The notes beneath the pieces were generated by a model. That model was not told the DNA's origin, ran no database searches, and saw only the letters and a list, made by a program, of their open reading frames with translations. From Coprothermobacter platensis DSM 11748 (GTDB taxonomy: Bacteria > Coprothermobacterota > Coprothermobacteria > Coprothermobacterales > Coprothermobacteraceae), in contig NZ_KB899040.1 in assembly GCF_000378005.1 (NCBI RefSeq), forward strand, positions 938,145 through 1,002,144: DNA of 64,000 nucleotides, given 5' to 3'. This document shows positions 42,015 to 50,562 of this stretch, one piece after another; the stretch's first letter is position 1, and every line of letters starts with the position of its first letter. The translations under genes and the position numbers were made by a program.

Positions 42015-43208
42015 TCAGTATGTGCCGTGTTTTATTGCATTTATGGCTTTAACAGCATCTACGTTTTCTTTTGTATCATGAACACGAACAATGTTGATAC
42101 CCTTCCATGCAAGGTATGACGTCCAGGCTACAGTACCGAACAGCCTTCCTTCAGGTGGTGCTCCATCTAATATCTTTCCCAGCGTACTTTTCCTACTATG
42201 TCCAACAAGTACTGGAAACCCCAAAGAAAAAAGTTCTTCTATACGTTTCATAATCTCTAGATTGTGTTCTGGTGTTTTTGCGAACCCGATACCCGGATCG
42301 AGAATGATCTGATCTTCTTTAATACCATTTCCCAAGGCAAAATCGATAAGTCTTTTTAGATGATCTAATAGTTCTTTCATTATGTCATCGTAGTTAGCAA
42401 AATCGCCCATCGTTGAAGGTGTTCCTCTCATATGCATAAGCACCACTGGGACCCCAGTTTCAGCAATCACTTTAGCCATATCTTTATCTTGTTGGAGCCC
42501 ATAGATATCGTTTATCAAATCTGCGCCGTTGTCTAAAGCTTGTCTTGCCACACTCGCCCTATATGTATCAACAGAAATGAACAAATTGGTAGCTTTACGA
42601 ATTTGTCGCAACAATGGGATAACCCTACTTATTTCTTCATCTTCTGTAATAGCAGAGGCACCTGGCCTAGTGCTTTCACCACCAATATCCAAAAATGTGG
42701 CTCCATTCATTTCAGCATCTACGGCTCTATCCACACCTGACTGTAGGTCCACTCGCGATGCAGCAAAGAAAGAATCAGGAGTTACGTTCAGTATGGCCAT
42801 TATTTTGGTATCACTTATATTTACATCGCCATGTGGCATATGCAATACAAAGTTCTTTTGCGGACTGAATATGGGAAGAGAAAGAATACCCTCCGCTATA
42901 TGCGGAAGACCCCAATATGGCATACGTTTGACCTTTTCGGCTATACAGCGTAATTGATTTACATTTGCCATGATCAACACGGAAGAAGTGTCCACTTTTC
43001 CAGTAATTACATGCTTATGAACAGCAGCGTCTGCTCCACAAGAAAGGCACTCCTGTTTAATAACCGATGCTGCAGCGAAGTGGACGTTGTCAATCCAAAC
43101 GCGTACATGTTCGTCTTTGCCAAAAAAGATAGGATAACTCGCTAAATCGCAGCCTATATTACGAAGTAAAGTTTTTAATTCTACATCAGAGGAAATCAGC
43201 CTAACCAT
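42015..43208 (-). CDS. folP: Dihydropteroate synthase with N-terminal extension
   Basis: A 397-residue protein. The C-terminal 270 residues are a full DHPS TIM barrel: IMAILNVTPDSFF, FLDIGGESTRPGA, DLINDIYGL, VVLMHMRGTP, ILDPGIGFAKTPEHN, LVGHSRKSTLG and RVHDTKENVDA. The first 130 residues are an added domain with CLSCGADAAVHKHVITG, similar in placement to extensions in some clostridial DHPS; its role is unknown. I choose ATG 43208, six bases after TATAAT, over an upstream GTG that would put the -10 box inside the gene. The product feeds the FolC half encoded next. Confidence 0.92.
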   Translation of the reverse strand: MVRLISSDVELKTLLRNIGCDLASYPIFFGKDEHVRVWIDNVHFAAASVIKQECLSCGADAAVHKHVITGKVDTSSVLIMANVNQLRCIAEKVKRMPYWGLPHIAEGILSLPIFSPQKNFVLHMPHGDVNISDTKIMAILNVTPDSFFAASRVDLQSGVDRAVDAEMNGATFLDIGGESTRPGASAITEDEEISRVIPLLRQIRKATNLFISVDTYRASVARQALDNGADLINDIYGLQQDKDMAKVIAETGVPVVLMHMRGTPSTMGDFANYDDIMKELLDHLKRLIDFALGNGIKEDQIILDPGIGFAKTPEHNLEIMKRIEELFSLGFPVLVGHSRKSTLGKILDGAPPEGRLFGTVAWTSYLAWKGINIVRVHDTKENVDAVKAINAIKHGTY

Positions 43209-43214
43209 TCTTCT

Positions 43215-43241
43215 ATTATATAGGCAGTGCACTGTTAAAAT
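43215..43241. promoter_or_regulatory. Divergent -10 boxes of folP and the CofE-like gene
   Basis: On the minus strand TATAAT (43220-43215) ends six bases before the folP ATG. On the plus strand an extended -10, TGTTAAAAT with TAAAAT at 43236-43241, ends eight bases before the ATG at 43250. The start codons are only 41 bases apart and neither has an SD, so both mRNAs should be leaderless or nearly so. Confidence 0.6.
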
Positions 43242-43249
43242 ATGAACAT

Positions 43250-44563
43250 ATGGTTATAAATTTTCTCGGAAAGGTCATGGACTTTTTGGGTTTTAAGCGA
43301 AGGGCTATGGAGATGTTTGCCTTTGATCCCGGTAATGACTACACATCTTTTTGGGGAACATTGCACTTAATATTATCAGGACGTGAGGATTTAGCTAAGG
43401 AGATATTAGAGCAAAAAGTCCAAAAGGGAAAATACCCCCGATGCAAACGTTTATTAGCAACGTTGTATTTACGCACAGACCCGCAAAAAGCTGAACAGTT
43501 GTACCTACCACCAAAAGGCATATGGGAAGAGATCTACCTTGGTGATATAAGATATTACTTTTTGAATGATGTGGGCGGTGCTTTAGAGTGTTGGCAGAAT
43601 GCTTTTGAAAATGTTGATTGGTCTAAAGCACGGGAATGGGATAACCCCGGGCGACACCTTTTGAAGCGGCTTTATAGTGTCACAAAAGATCCTGAACTTC
43701 TGGAAAAATGGGCAAAAATAGACGTAGACAATTTCAAACAGGCTGAAATGGATGCTTATATCAGATTTCTGTACGGAAACGGCCAAAAAGAAGAAGCTCA
43801 GCAGATGTTGGATTGGTCTTTTTATCTATATAGAGAAGATCCTATACTGTTGCGCACGGCTGAAGAGTTAGGCCTTAACATTCCTCAGTATAAGAAAAAA
43901 GAACCAAATATTAGTAATTTTAGGAGAAAAGCCGTAAACACCGGACTACTCAAAGAAGATACCGATCCTTTTACTCTCATAAAAGCGGTGCATGAATTAC
44001 ATCCCGATGGGATTATAACGTTGGCTTCGTCTGTCCTCTCCATAATGGAAGGAACGCTGCTATGGGCGGGCACCTTTAAGCCATGCTGGCTTGCCAGAAC
44101 CTTAGGGCCCTTTACAGAACATGCGAAAGGTCCAGTAATACACTTTTATACATACCCTATAGTTGCTGATTGGAAAGTACAAGCTTATTTAGAACTCAGT
44201 GGCACATTGCCTGTGCTTGTAGGTGCAATGGCCTCGGCCTTAGGAAAAGTGTTAAAACGATCTGGGTGGTTTTATAGTGTTATAGGAAGTGTGGCCAAAG
44301 CAGTAGATAGCGATAAAATTGCCCCATACGATGCATGCCTGGTTCCAGGTCCTTTAAATGCTCCTCTTTTCACAAAAAAGCTCTGTAACGATGGAGTGCC
44401 ATTCGCCATTGTAGATGTTAATTCCCTATATGGAGCTGAGGTTGTAAACCATTGCAGAAACCTTGATGCCGTTTGGATCGCTGAAGCATTGTCAGATAAT
44501 CCAGCTGGAAACGATGAATCAATGACTCCGATAGTAATTTTGTGGAACACAGAAAAAAGGTAA
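43250..44563 (+). CDS. Helical-repeat protein fused to a CofE-like (F420:glutamyl ligase-like) domain
   Basis: A 437-residue protein. The first 215 residues are helical with TPR-like pairs (for example YLRFLYGNGQKEEAQQMLDWSFYLYREDP). From about residue 230 the sequence changes to an alpha/beta domain: HELHPDGIITLASSVLSIMEG, then VGAMASALGKVLKRSGWFYSVIG, then KIAPYDACLVPGPLNAP and FAIVDVNSLYGAEVV. These recall the F420-0:gamma-glutamyl ligase (CofE) family found as unassigned proteins in several bacteria. The match is from memory and moderate. No other F420 gene is present. It has no SD and starts eight bases after a -10 box. It leads a five-gene plus-strand run. Confidence 0.6.
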   Translation: MVINFLGKVMDFLGFKRRAMEMFAFDPGNDYTSFWGTLHLILSGREDLAKEILEQKVQKGKYPRCKRLLATLYLRTDPQKAEQLYLPPKGIWEEIYLGDIRYYFLNDVGGALECWQNAFENVDWSKAREWDNPGRHLLKRLYSVTKDPELLEKWAKIDVDNFKQAEMDAYIRFLYGNGQKEEAQQMLDWSFYLYREDPILLRTAEELGLNIPQYKKKEPNISNFRRKAVNTGLLKEDTDPFTLIKAVHELHPDGIITLASSVLSIMEGTLLWAGTFKPCWLARTLGPFTEHAKGPVIHFYTYPIVADWKVQAYLELSGTLPVLVGAMASALGKVLKRSGWFYSVIGSVAKAVDSDKIAPYDACLVPGPLNAPLFTKKLCNDGVPFAIVDVNSLYGAEVVNHCRNLDAVWIAEALSDNPAGNDESMTPIVILWNTEKR

Positions 44564-44569
44564 GACCAT

Positions 44570-44845
44570 ATGAAGAGCTTTCGGGCCATATTAAAAGGAT
44601 ATGTTCAAGGCGTTGGTTTTAGGTATTACGCAATGCGCATGGCACAGCGCTTCGGAAACATAAAAGGTTTTATAAGGAACTTGCCAGACGGAAGCGTAGA
44701 AGTAGTAGCAGAAGGTCCAGATGAGGCATTGGAATCTTTCTTAGATTCCATAAAACAAGGACCCAGCGCAGCTATCATTGAACGGGTAGAGGTAGAGTGG
44801 TTACCTTACACAGGTCAGTACCGAGATTTTACAGTAAAATACTGA
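44570..44845 (+). CDS. acyP: Acylphosphatase
   Basis: A 91-residue alpha/beta sandwich enzyme that hydrolyses acyl phosphates such as acetyl phosphate or carbamoyl phosphate. The signature GYVQGVGFRYYAMRMA contains the catalytic Arg, and GFIRNLPDGSVEVVAEG contains the catalytic Asn. Length is exactly typical. It begins six bases after the CofE-like gene with no clear SD, suggesting translational coupling. Confidence 0.95.
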   Translation: MKSFRAILKGYVQGVGFRYYAMRMAQRFGNIKGFIRNLPDGSVEVVAEGPDEALESFLDSIKQGPSAAIIERVEVEWLPYTGQYRDFTVKY

Positions 44846-44865
44846 TTAATTAGGAGGGGATGTGC

Positions 44866-46362
44866 ATGTACGGGATTGTAACGGTTGCTTTACTAATGTT
44901 ATTGGGGTTAGTTGTTGGTTTACTTTTAGGATTCTTGATTTGGAGGCCTAAAGCACCAAAGGACATCTTACTTTACTTTGAGAATCTGGATAAATTGGAT
45001 TTGACTTTAAAAACACCATCGCGCAATAGCGGTATGTGGTCAAGAATCCTACGCCCCTTGGAGAAGTTTGCACAAACAATTAGGATTTATGTAAGGGATA
45101 CGTTCTTCTCCTTTAGAGACGGCGCGTCTAACGTCCACCGAGCGCAGTTTTTACTCCAAGATTCCATGCGTGTAGCTTTTGACAACATGGAGATAGCAGA
45201 ACAGATAGCTGACCGTGTACAGAACTTAGCAGCAGGTGGAGAAGAAATAAGTGCTTCAACACAAGAATTGGCAGCTTCGAGTAGCACTGTTTATGACAGC
45301 GCTGTACAATTAGATGATTTAACCAGAGCAATAAAAGAAAATGTCGAGAAACAGATAAGTAATATTTCTAATGCCGTAGACAGTTTTGACCAAATTTTTT
45401 CTAAAGTCACCACCGTCCAGGAAGTCATGGATAAACTGGAGGATCTATCAAAGCACATTTCAGGTATCGTTGAAACCATATCCAGCATATCCGAACAAAC
45501 AAACTTATTAGCATTAAATGCTGCGATTGAAGCAGCACGAGCAGGCGACGCGGGAAAAGGTTTTGCTGTCGTTGCCGATGAAGTGCGCAAATTAGCTGAA
45601 AAAAGTAAAAACGCCGCTGACGAGATTTCCAGCCAGCTTAAAAACTTTTCCGGTACCGTGGGAACCGCTGTTGAATCAGTGCAAACTGTTCTTGAACTCA
45701 TTTCAAGTATGGGAGACTCCACACGCATTCTCTCGGAGAGTTTGGACACTATCCTTTCCAATGTTCATAGAATTTCAGATTTTGTCGGTAATGTGAGCAC
45801 CAATGTAAAAGAACAAGATAAAGCAACATCTCAAGCAGCCGTTGCCGTCCAGTCTTTGGCTCAAGAGGCAACACGTCTGGCTGAGCTAACAGAAACACTC
45901 AGGAACTCTATGGCAAAATTGCAAAAGCACTTACAGGCCGTATTCAAACAAAATGCTACCGCTGCACAGCAACTGAAAGATGGTATGAATAGTGCTCTTC
46001 AGTTCAGAGTGTTGAACGATGAAGAAACCAAAAACATGTTTGCAGAAGCCATAGAAGCACATAAAGAATGGTTAAGACAAATAAACGATACAATAACCTC
46101 TGGAGCTGTATGGACATCTATTTTGGACCCGCATTTCTGCAAGTTTGGTTTGTTCTACGATGTTGCTTCACCCCGTGAACAATATAAGGATCTGTGGCCG
46201 CAACTAGGTGCGCTACACGAAAACGTTCACAAATTAGCTTCAGACTTGAAAAATGCATACGAACAAGGGAATAAAGATTTAGTAAAATCGCTCCAAAGAG
46301 AACTGGAAAACAAATCGAAGCAATTAATGGATTTAATGGCTGAAATAATGAAAAGGTTTTAG
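44866..46362 (+). CDS. Methyl-accepting chemotaxis protein without ligand domain, with C-terminal CZB domain
   Basis: A 498-residue chemoreceptor. One N-terminal membrane helix (about 5-25) is followed directly by the cytoplasmic coiled coil, so there is no extracellular sensor domain. The tip that binds CheA/CheW is [40 protein letters not shown]. The last 120 residues match a CZB zinc-binding sensor: [10 protein letters not shown], then CKFGLFYDV, then HENVHKLA. It probably senses zinc or redox state inside the cell. I choose ATG 44866, eight bases after AGGAGG; the ATG two codons earlier is too close. No other che gene is in the window. Confidence 0.88.
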   Translation: MYGIVTVALLMLLGLVVGLLLGFLIWRPKAPKDILLYFENLDKLDLTLKTPSRNSGMWSRILRPLEKFAQTIRIYVRDTFFSFRDGASNVHRAQFLLQDSMRVAFDNMEIAEQIADRVQNLAAGGEEISASTQELAASSSTVYDSAVQLDDLTRAIKENVEKQISNISNAVDSFDQIFSKVTTVQEVMDKLEDLSKHISGIVETISSISEQTNLLALNAAIEAARAGDAGKGFAVVADEVRKLAEKSKNAADEISSQLKNFSGTVGTAVESVQTVLELISSMGDSTRILSESLDTILSNVHRISDFVGNVSTNVKEQDKATSQAAVAVQSLAQEATRLAELTETLRNSMAKLQKHLQAVFKQNATAAQQLKDGMNSALQFRVLNDEETKNMFAEAIEAHKEWLRQINDTITSGAVWTSILDPHFCKFGLFYDVASPREQYKDLWPQLGALHENVHKLASDLKNAYEQGNKDLVKSLQRELENKSKQLMDLMAEIMKRF

Positions 46363-46382
46363 TAAGCGACCAAAGAGGCTTC

Positions 46383-46898
46383 ATGTCTGATGTAGACTGG
46401 AATATGCTGTTTTCAGACGCTGAGTTGCACAAGCGTCTGAAATATTATTTATTAAGTTCTGTCAAGAATGGCGATACAGCTGAAGAGCTATGTCAAGAAG
46501 TGCTTGCTAAAGGTTGGGAAAAACGTAATTCACTTAAGGATGTAAGCAAACTTGATGCATGGCTCTTCAGCATTGCAAGAAATGTACTCATGGATTATTA
46601 CAGGCATGTTGGCATTATTGTCGATGACGAAACCGAGGAATTGCTCCATGTGAGCCATAGCGAAGATATGGCTCAAAGAGCTGACTTGGAAGATGCTTTA
46701 GAAAAACTGCCCGAAATTCAAAAACAAGTAATCGTCATGCGTTTCTATAACAACTGCAGTATCCAAGAAGTTGCCGATGCCTTGGGGAAAACGCCACAGT
46801 CTATAAAGATGATTCAGTACCGCGCAATAAAGAGTATGAGAGAATTTATGAAACCTTTTGACAATACGGAGCGTCTTAATAATGATGGAGAATATTAA
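46383..46898 (+). CDS. Sigma-70 family (ECF-type) RNA polymerase sigma factor
   Basis: A 171-residue sigma factor with regions 2 and 4 only. Region 2 includes EELCQEVLAKGWEKRNSLKDVSKLDAWLFSIARNVLMDYYRH. Region 4 includes ALEKLPEIQKQVIVMRFYNNCSIQEVADALGKTPQSIKMIQYRAIKSMR, a clear helix-turn-helix for the -35 box (both stretches described by pattern; the core motifs are WLFSIARN and IQEVADAL). AGAGG precedes the ATG. Its gene overlaps the following membrane-protein gene by 17 bases, the usual arrangement of a sigma factor and its anti-sigma factor. The signal and regulon are unknown. Confidence 0.9.
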   Translation: MSDVDWNMLFSDAELHKRLKYYLLSSVKNGDTAEELCQEVLAKGWEKRNSLKDVSKLDAWLFSIARNVLMDYYRHVGIIVDDETEELLHVSHSEDMAQRADLEDALEKLPEIQKQVIVMRFYNNCSIQEVADALGKTPQSIKMIQYRAIKSMREFMKPFDNTERLNNDGEY

Positions 46899-47568
46899 AT
46901 CATTTTTGTTTGAAAACTTGTTAGAGTACATTCAAAAAAAAGGTAAGGTTGTACTCCCTTGGTGGTGGAACTTACTGCCATTATCTTGGCGAAAAGAGTT
47001 TAGTGAGCTATTGCTTGTTGCTATCCCCTTACTCCCGAAGACATTGCCAACTGTACCTTCGGTAAACAGAGAAGTCGTTTTGGGAAAAACGATGCTGGCA
47101 GTTTTTACCACCATAGCACTGGTTTTATTCACTTTTACCGCACAAAACGTAACACCTAAAAGGGAGACAATGACAATGCTTAGCAAAAACGATCACGTAG
47201 AATCCTTGGTACCCCACACCATGATGAATGATGAAGACAGCAATCTTTTAAAAGGTGGTTTCGCGTTGGGTGAACCCATGGAAAAAGAAGTGAAAACCGT
47301 AACAGTTCCAGTAATTTCCATTACTGCTAGTGCAGATGACTTAGAAAACTTCTTAAGCCAAACTCATGCCATACCCTGCGCCATTGATCACAGCAGTGCA
47401 TGGGTTTGTGATAGCAGGCACGTACTGACGGCGATGCAAAATAAATACCTTGATCCATCTTGGGAAATTTCCATCACGTCCACGGAAATAGACATTAGCG
47501 CGTCAAACATATGTGGAATTTATTCGTCTTTACATAATCCCGTGCTCATTGTACAGGTAAACAAATAA
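46882..47568 (+). CDS. Single-pass membrane protein, putative anti-sigma factor
   Basis: About 228 residues. The cytoplasmic N-terminal part (about 1-70) is helical, one membrane helix follows (about 76-97, TMLAVFTTIALVLFTFTA), and the remaining 130 residues lie outside. Two Cys in the outer part (AIPCAIDHSSAWVCDS) may form a disulfide. No zinc-binding HxxxCxxC is seen, so it is not a ZAS-type anti-sigma. The anti-sigma role is inferred only from the overlap with the sigma gene and the topology. Start is ATG 46882, ten bases after GGAG. Confidence 0.6.
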   Translation: MMENIKSFLFENLLEYIQKKGKVVLPWWWNLLPLSWRKEFSELLLVAIPLLPKTLPTVPSVNREVVLGKTMLAVFTTIALVLFTFTAQNVTPKRETMTMLSKNDHVESLVPHTMMNDEDSNLLKGGFALGEPMEKEVKTVTVPVISITASADDLENFLSQTHAIPCAIDHSSAWVCDSRHVLTAMQNKYLDPSWEISITSTEIDISASNICGIYSSLHNPVLIVQVNK

Positions 47569-47658
47569 CAGTAAAACCGATTCTGTATTTAACCGTTTAA
47601 AATAGCATTCTGCGAATACTTGGCTGCACCTAAGGAATAATAAATACCACCGTGGGTG

Positions 47659-47664
47659 TATAAT
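47659..47664 (+). promoter_or_regulatory. -10 box of the radical SAM gene
   Basis: TATAAT preceded by GGGTG, 23 bases before the ATG at 47688, leaving room for the SD GAGAGGTGG. The 120-base gap before it (47569-47687) shows nothing else. Confidence 0.55.
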
Positions 47665-47687
47665 AACCAAGAGAGGTGGTGAAAATT

Positions 47688-49121
47688 ATGTCTCTGAAAA
47701 CATCCGCCATGGGTACTGCTCTAAAATATACATTGAGGTACGTAAAGCAGAACCCTGACGAAAATCTTATTAAGGTTCTTGACTTAGCGGAAACGGTATT
47801 CCCTGAAAGGTATAAAGAAACAGTCAAGGTAGCCAGGCGTTATTTGGAACCAGGTGGAGTTTATTATCCACTTATTATGAGGATTATCAAAGAATCGGAT
47901 CCCGTATTCTTGGAACGTCTTGCCTACAATTTCTTTATTAACCAGCTGGCTATCGGTGTGCAGAAGCAAATGGAAACCGAAAAGAAATATGGTTTCCCTG
48001 GTCCTTTTACCATTCTTGTCAGTCCGTCAATGCGGTGTAATCTTTCTTGTGTAGGTTGCTATGCAGGTCTCTACACACGTGAAGATGATATGCCGCCTGA
48101 ACTTTTTGACAGGATTATTCGCGAAGGAGAAGAGCTTGGCACATACCTTTATACCATTCTTGGTGGAGAACCATTTGTTTACCCGCATTTATTCGAAGTA
48201 GCGAAGAATCATCCGGATGTGGTATTCCACACCTTCACCAATGGCACACTGCTGACCAGTCCAAAGATGATCGAACAGCTCAAAGAAGTAGGCAATATTG
48301 TGCCGGTTATTTCTATTGAAGGATGGCAAAAAGAAACAGATCAGCGTCGCGGCGCAGGTATGTTTGACAACATTGTAAAGGTCATGGACACATTAAAAGC
48401 CAATGGTATTCCTTTCGGTGTATCGATAACATATACAAAACTGAATGCTGATTCGGTTACGTCAGATGAATTTTATGATTTTCTTATCGAGAAAGGTGCT
48501 CTGTTTGGATGGTATTTTCTGTTTATGCCAGTAGGTAAAGACCCCGATACCAGTTTAATGCCCACTCCAGAGCAAAGGAAAAAACTTTATGAGACAGTGC
48601 AGCGTGTAAGGTTAGAAAAGCCATTGTTTATGATGGATTTCTGGGGAGATGCCCCTTATGTTGGCGGCTGCATCGCAGGAGGCAGAAGATACATCCACAT
48701 CAACTCCAAAGGCGACGTGGAACCTTGTATTTTCGTCCATTTCTCCGCGGATAATATAAAGGATAAATCCCTCAAAGACGCGCTTAACAGCGATTTTCTT
48801 AAAGCCATAAGGGCACATCAACCATTTGATGACAATCTGCTTTTACCTTGTCAAATCATAGATAACCCTGAACGGCTGAGAGAAATTGTAGAAACTACGC
48901 ATCCAAAACCAACACACGAGGGAGCCGAGGTTATCGTTGAGAATGAGAAAATAAAATCCTTCTTAGATGACTACAGCAAACAAGTGCATGAAGTTTTCGA
49001 CGGAATTTGGAAAGAACGCTACGAGAGCAATGAAGGCATGAAGAAATATGCCGATCAGCTTTATCAAGAACGCGAAGAAAAATTAAAAGAGTTGGACCAA
49101 GAGCAAAAGAAAAACAACTAA
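47688..49121 (+). CDS. Radical SAM protein with SPASM-like C-terminal cysteines
   Basis: A 477-residue radical SAM enzyme. The cluster motif is C-x3-C-x2-C in MRCNLSCVGCYAG (near residue 120), followed by the SAM-binding GGEP in TILGGEPFVYPHL. Later cysteines in YVGGCIAGGRRYIHINSKGDVEPCIF and LLPCQI look like an auxiliary-cluster (SPASM/twitch) region. A 110-residue N-terminal part and a charged coiled C-terminal tail are not recognised. Substrate is unknown; neighbours give no peptide precursor. The start is ATG 47688 with SD GAGGTG; two GTG codons upstream overlap the SD. Confidence 0.83.
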   Translation: MSLKTSAMGTALKYTLRYVKQNPDENLIKVLDLAETVFPERYKETVKVARRYLEPGGVYYPLIMRIIKESDPVFLERLAYNFFINQLAIGVQKQMETEKKYGFPGPFTILVSPSMRCNLSCVGCYAGLYTREDDMPPELFDRIIREGEELGTYLYTILGGEPFVYPHLFEVAKNHPDVVFHTFTNGTLLTSPKMIEQLKEVGNIVPVISIEGWQKETDQRRGAGMFDNIVKVMDTLKANGIPFGVSITYTKLNADSVTSDEFYDFLIEKGALFGWYFLFMPVGKDPDTSLMPTPEQRKKLYETVQRVRLEKPLFMMDFWGDAPYVGGCIAGGRRYIHINSKGDVEPCIFVHFSADNIKDKSLKDALNSDFLKAIRAHQPFDDNLLLPCQIIDNPERLREIVETTHPKPTHEGAEVIVENEKIKSFLDDYSKQVHEVFDGIWKERYESNEGMKKYADQLYQEREEKLKELDQEQKKNN

Positions 49122-49141
49122 GGTTATCTAAGTGATACCTC

Positions 49142-49177
49142 AAGGCAGGACAAACAATGTTTGTCCTGCCTTTTTTT
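49142..49177 (+). terminator. Terminator after the radical SAM gene
   Basis: AAGGCAGGACAAAC (49142-49155) pairs with GTTTGTCCTGCCTT (49159-49172) around AAT, followed by TTTTT. It also separates the convergent LivJ-like gene, though the minus strand has a weaker T-run. Confidence 0.93.
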
Positions 49178-49204
49178 ATTCAACGCCTCATCGTGGAAAC
49201 CTTC

Positions 49205-50350
49205 TCAAGGCTCGAGTTTTTGAGCAAAACGTGGTCCTTGAGGTGTTACCTTCAGAATATAAGCTGGGAGTGTGGCTGCACCATCATCTCCCATGTTCAA
49301 TTTGCCTTCTACCACAGGTAAATCTCTGGTTTTTTGTATGTAGTTCATCAGCGTTGAAGCATCAGTGGATTTACTCTCTTTAATAGCATTAAGCACCACG
49401 AGAGCAGCATCATAGGCACCAATGCCAACTCCAGGCGGTTCCGTTTTATATGCACTCCTCCACTTCTGAACAAACGTCGCTAAAGCTGGGTCATCTGAGG
49501 CATTATGCCCTACATAATAACTCCCGCTGAGCAGTTCTCTATTCAAGCCGTCGCTGTCCCATGCATCTCCGCCTAAAAATAAGCCATCGAATCCCAACAT
49601 CTTTGCTTGATTGACAATGAGGTTTACCCTGTTGTAAAGATCTGGAAGAAACAAAGCTTCTACATTTTGCTGAAAGACCTTTGTCAGATATGCTGAAAAA
49701 TCATTATCATAGCCCGTATAAGTCACTACGTACGTTTGGCCACCTAAGCTATTAAATTGCTTGACGAAGTTTTCTGCGAGCCCTGTAGAATAATCACTCC
49801 CTTGATCATACATCACACCAACTCTTTTAAGCTTCAGATTTCGATAAGCAAAGACCGCCGCCACGCGTCCTTGAAAATCATCTGTAAATGTTGCCAAAAA
49901 ACTGCAGGGCAAGTGTTTTCCCTTGTCTTTGGTAACATTAGGGTTCGTTGATGTGGGGCTAATAATAGGAACACCGTACTCACAAGCTGTTCTGTGGGCA
50001 GGAATAGAAACATCGGAGGTAAGAGAACCGATAATTGCGGATACCCCATTCTGATTAATGAGTTTCTGCACTGCCGTCACGGACTGAAGCGGATCATTCT
50101 GATCATCTTCTTCAGTGAGTTGAACAAAGAAGGGAAATGTTGTGTCATCATTTGCCTCTCTTACCGCCAGTTTAACACCATTTTCGAAATCCCTACCAGC
50201 GGCACTAACAGGACCGGTTAGAGGCGCGACCATACCAATCTTAACCACAGGCTTCTCGCTACTTTCTGCGCGCGGCGTGGAACAGCCACTAAGCACTAAC
50301 AAACAAAGTAGCAATAGACTGAACCCTACTCTTAAACGATTGACCACCAT
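49205..50350 (-). CDS. Branched-chain amino-acid-type ABC substrate-binding lipoprotein (LivJ-like)
   Basis: About 381 residues. The signal peptide ends at LVLSGC, so this is a lipoprotein. The type I periplasmic-binding fold follows: KIGMVAPLTGPVSAAGRDFENGVKLAVREAND, QDPLQSV-type region with INQNGVSAIIGSL, VPIISPTSTNP, KRVGVMYDQGSDYSTGL and FLGGDAWDSD. (Segments are quoted as markers; the domain spans about 30-380.) I favour ATG 50350; a TTG seven codons earlier overlaps the GGAGGTG SD. No LivHMFG permease or ATPase genes are nearby, so it either serves a distant transporter or a receptor. Confidence 0.85.
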   Translation of the reverse strand: MVVNRLRVGFSLLLLCLLVLSGCSTPRAESSEKPVVKIGMVAPLTGPVSAAGRDFENGVKLAVREANDDTTFPFFVQLTEEDDQNDPLQSVTAVQKLINQNGVSAIIGSLTSDVSIPAHRTACEYGVPIISPTSTNPNVTKDKGKHLPCSFLATFTDDFQGRVAAVFAYRNLKLKRVGVMYDQGSDYSTGLAENFVKQFNSLGGQTYVVTYTGYDNDFSAYLTKVFQQNVEALFLPDLYNRVNLIVNQAKMLGFDGLFLGGDAWDSDGLNRELLSGSYYVGHNASDDPALATFVQKWRSAYKTEPPGVGIGAYDAALVVLNAIKESKSTDASTLMNYIQKTRDLPVVEGKLNMGDDGAATLPAYILKVTPQGPRFAQKLEP

Positions 50351-50562
50351 CCCACGGAAAATCACCTCCAAAATATTGTTCTTTCAATAGTAACAGCTGT
50401 ATATCACTCATCGTTTATGAAGATGTTAAGCACATATCCAATATAAAGAAAATGCAAGCCTATATATCCAAGGGTTGTAAAATCTGAATGCGCCTATGCT
50501 CAAGAAACAACCAGATGATACAATAAGCACAAGTACGAAAATGGAATATGGAGGCTCAAAAC

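Noticed and set aside
42529..42957. A 142-codon plus-strand frame inside folP
   Set aside because: Antisense to clear DHPS motifs; no start signals.
44860..44865. ATG two codons before the chosen chemoreceptor start
   Set aside because: It lies within about two bases of AGGAGG; the ATG at 44866 has normal spacing.
45291..45761. A 156-codon minus-strand frame inside the chemoreceptor gene
   Set aside because: Shadow of the low-complexity coiled coil; Ser/Ala-rich and without start signals.
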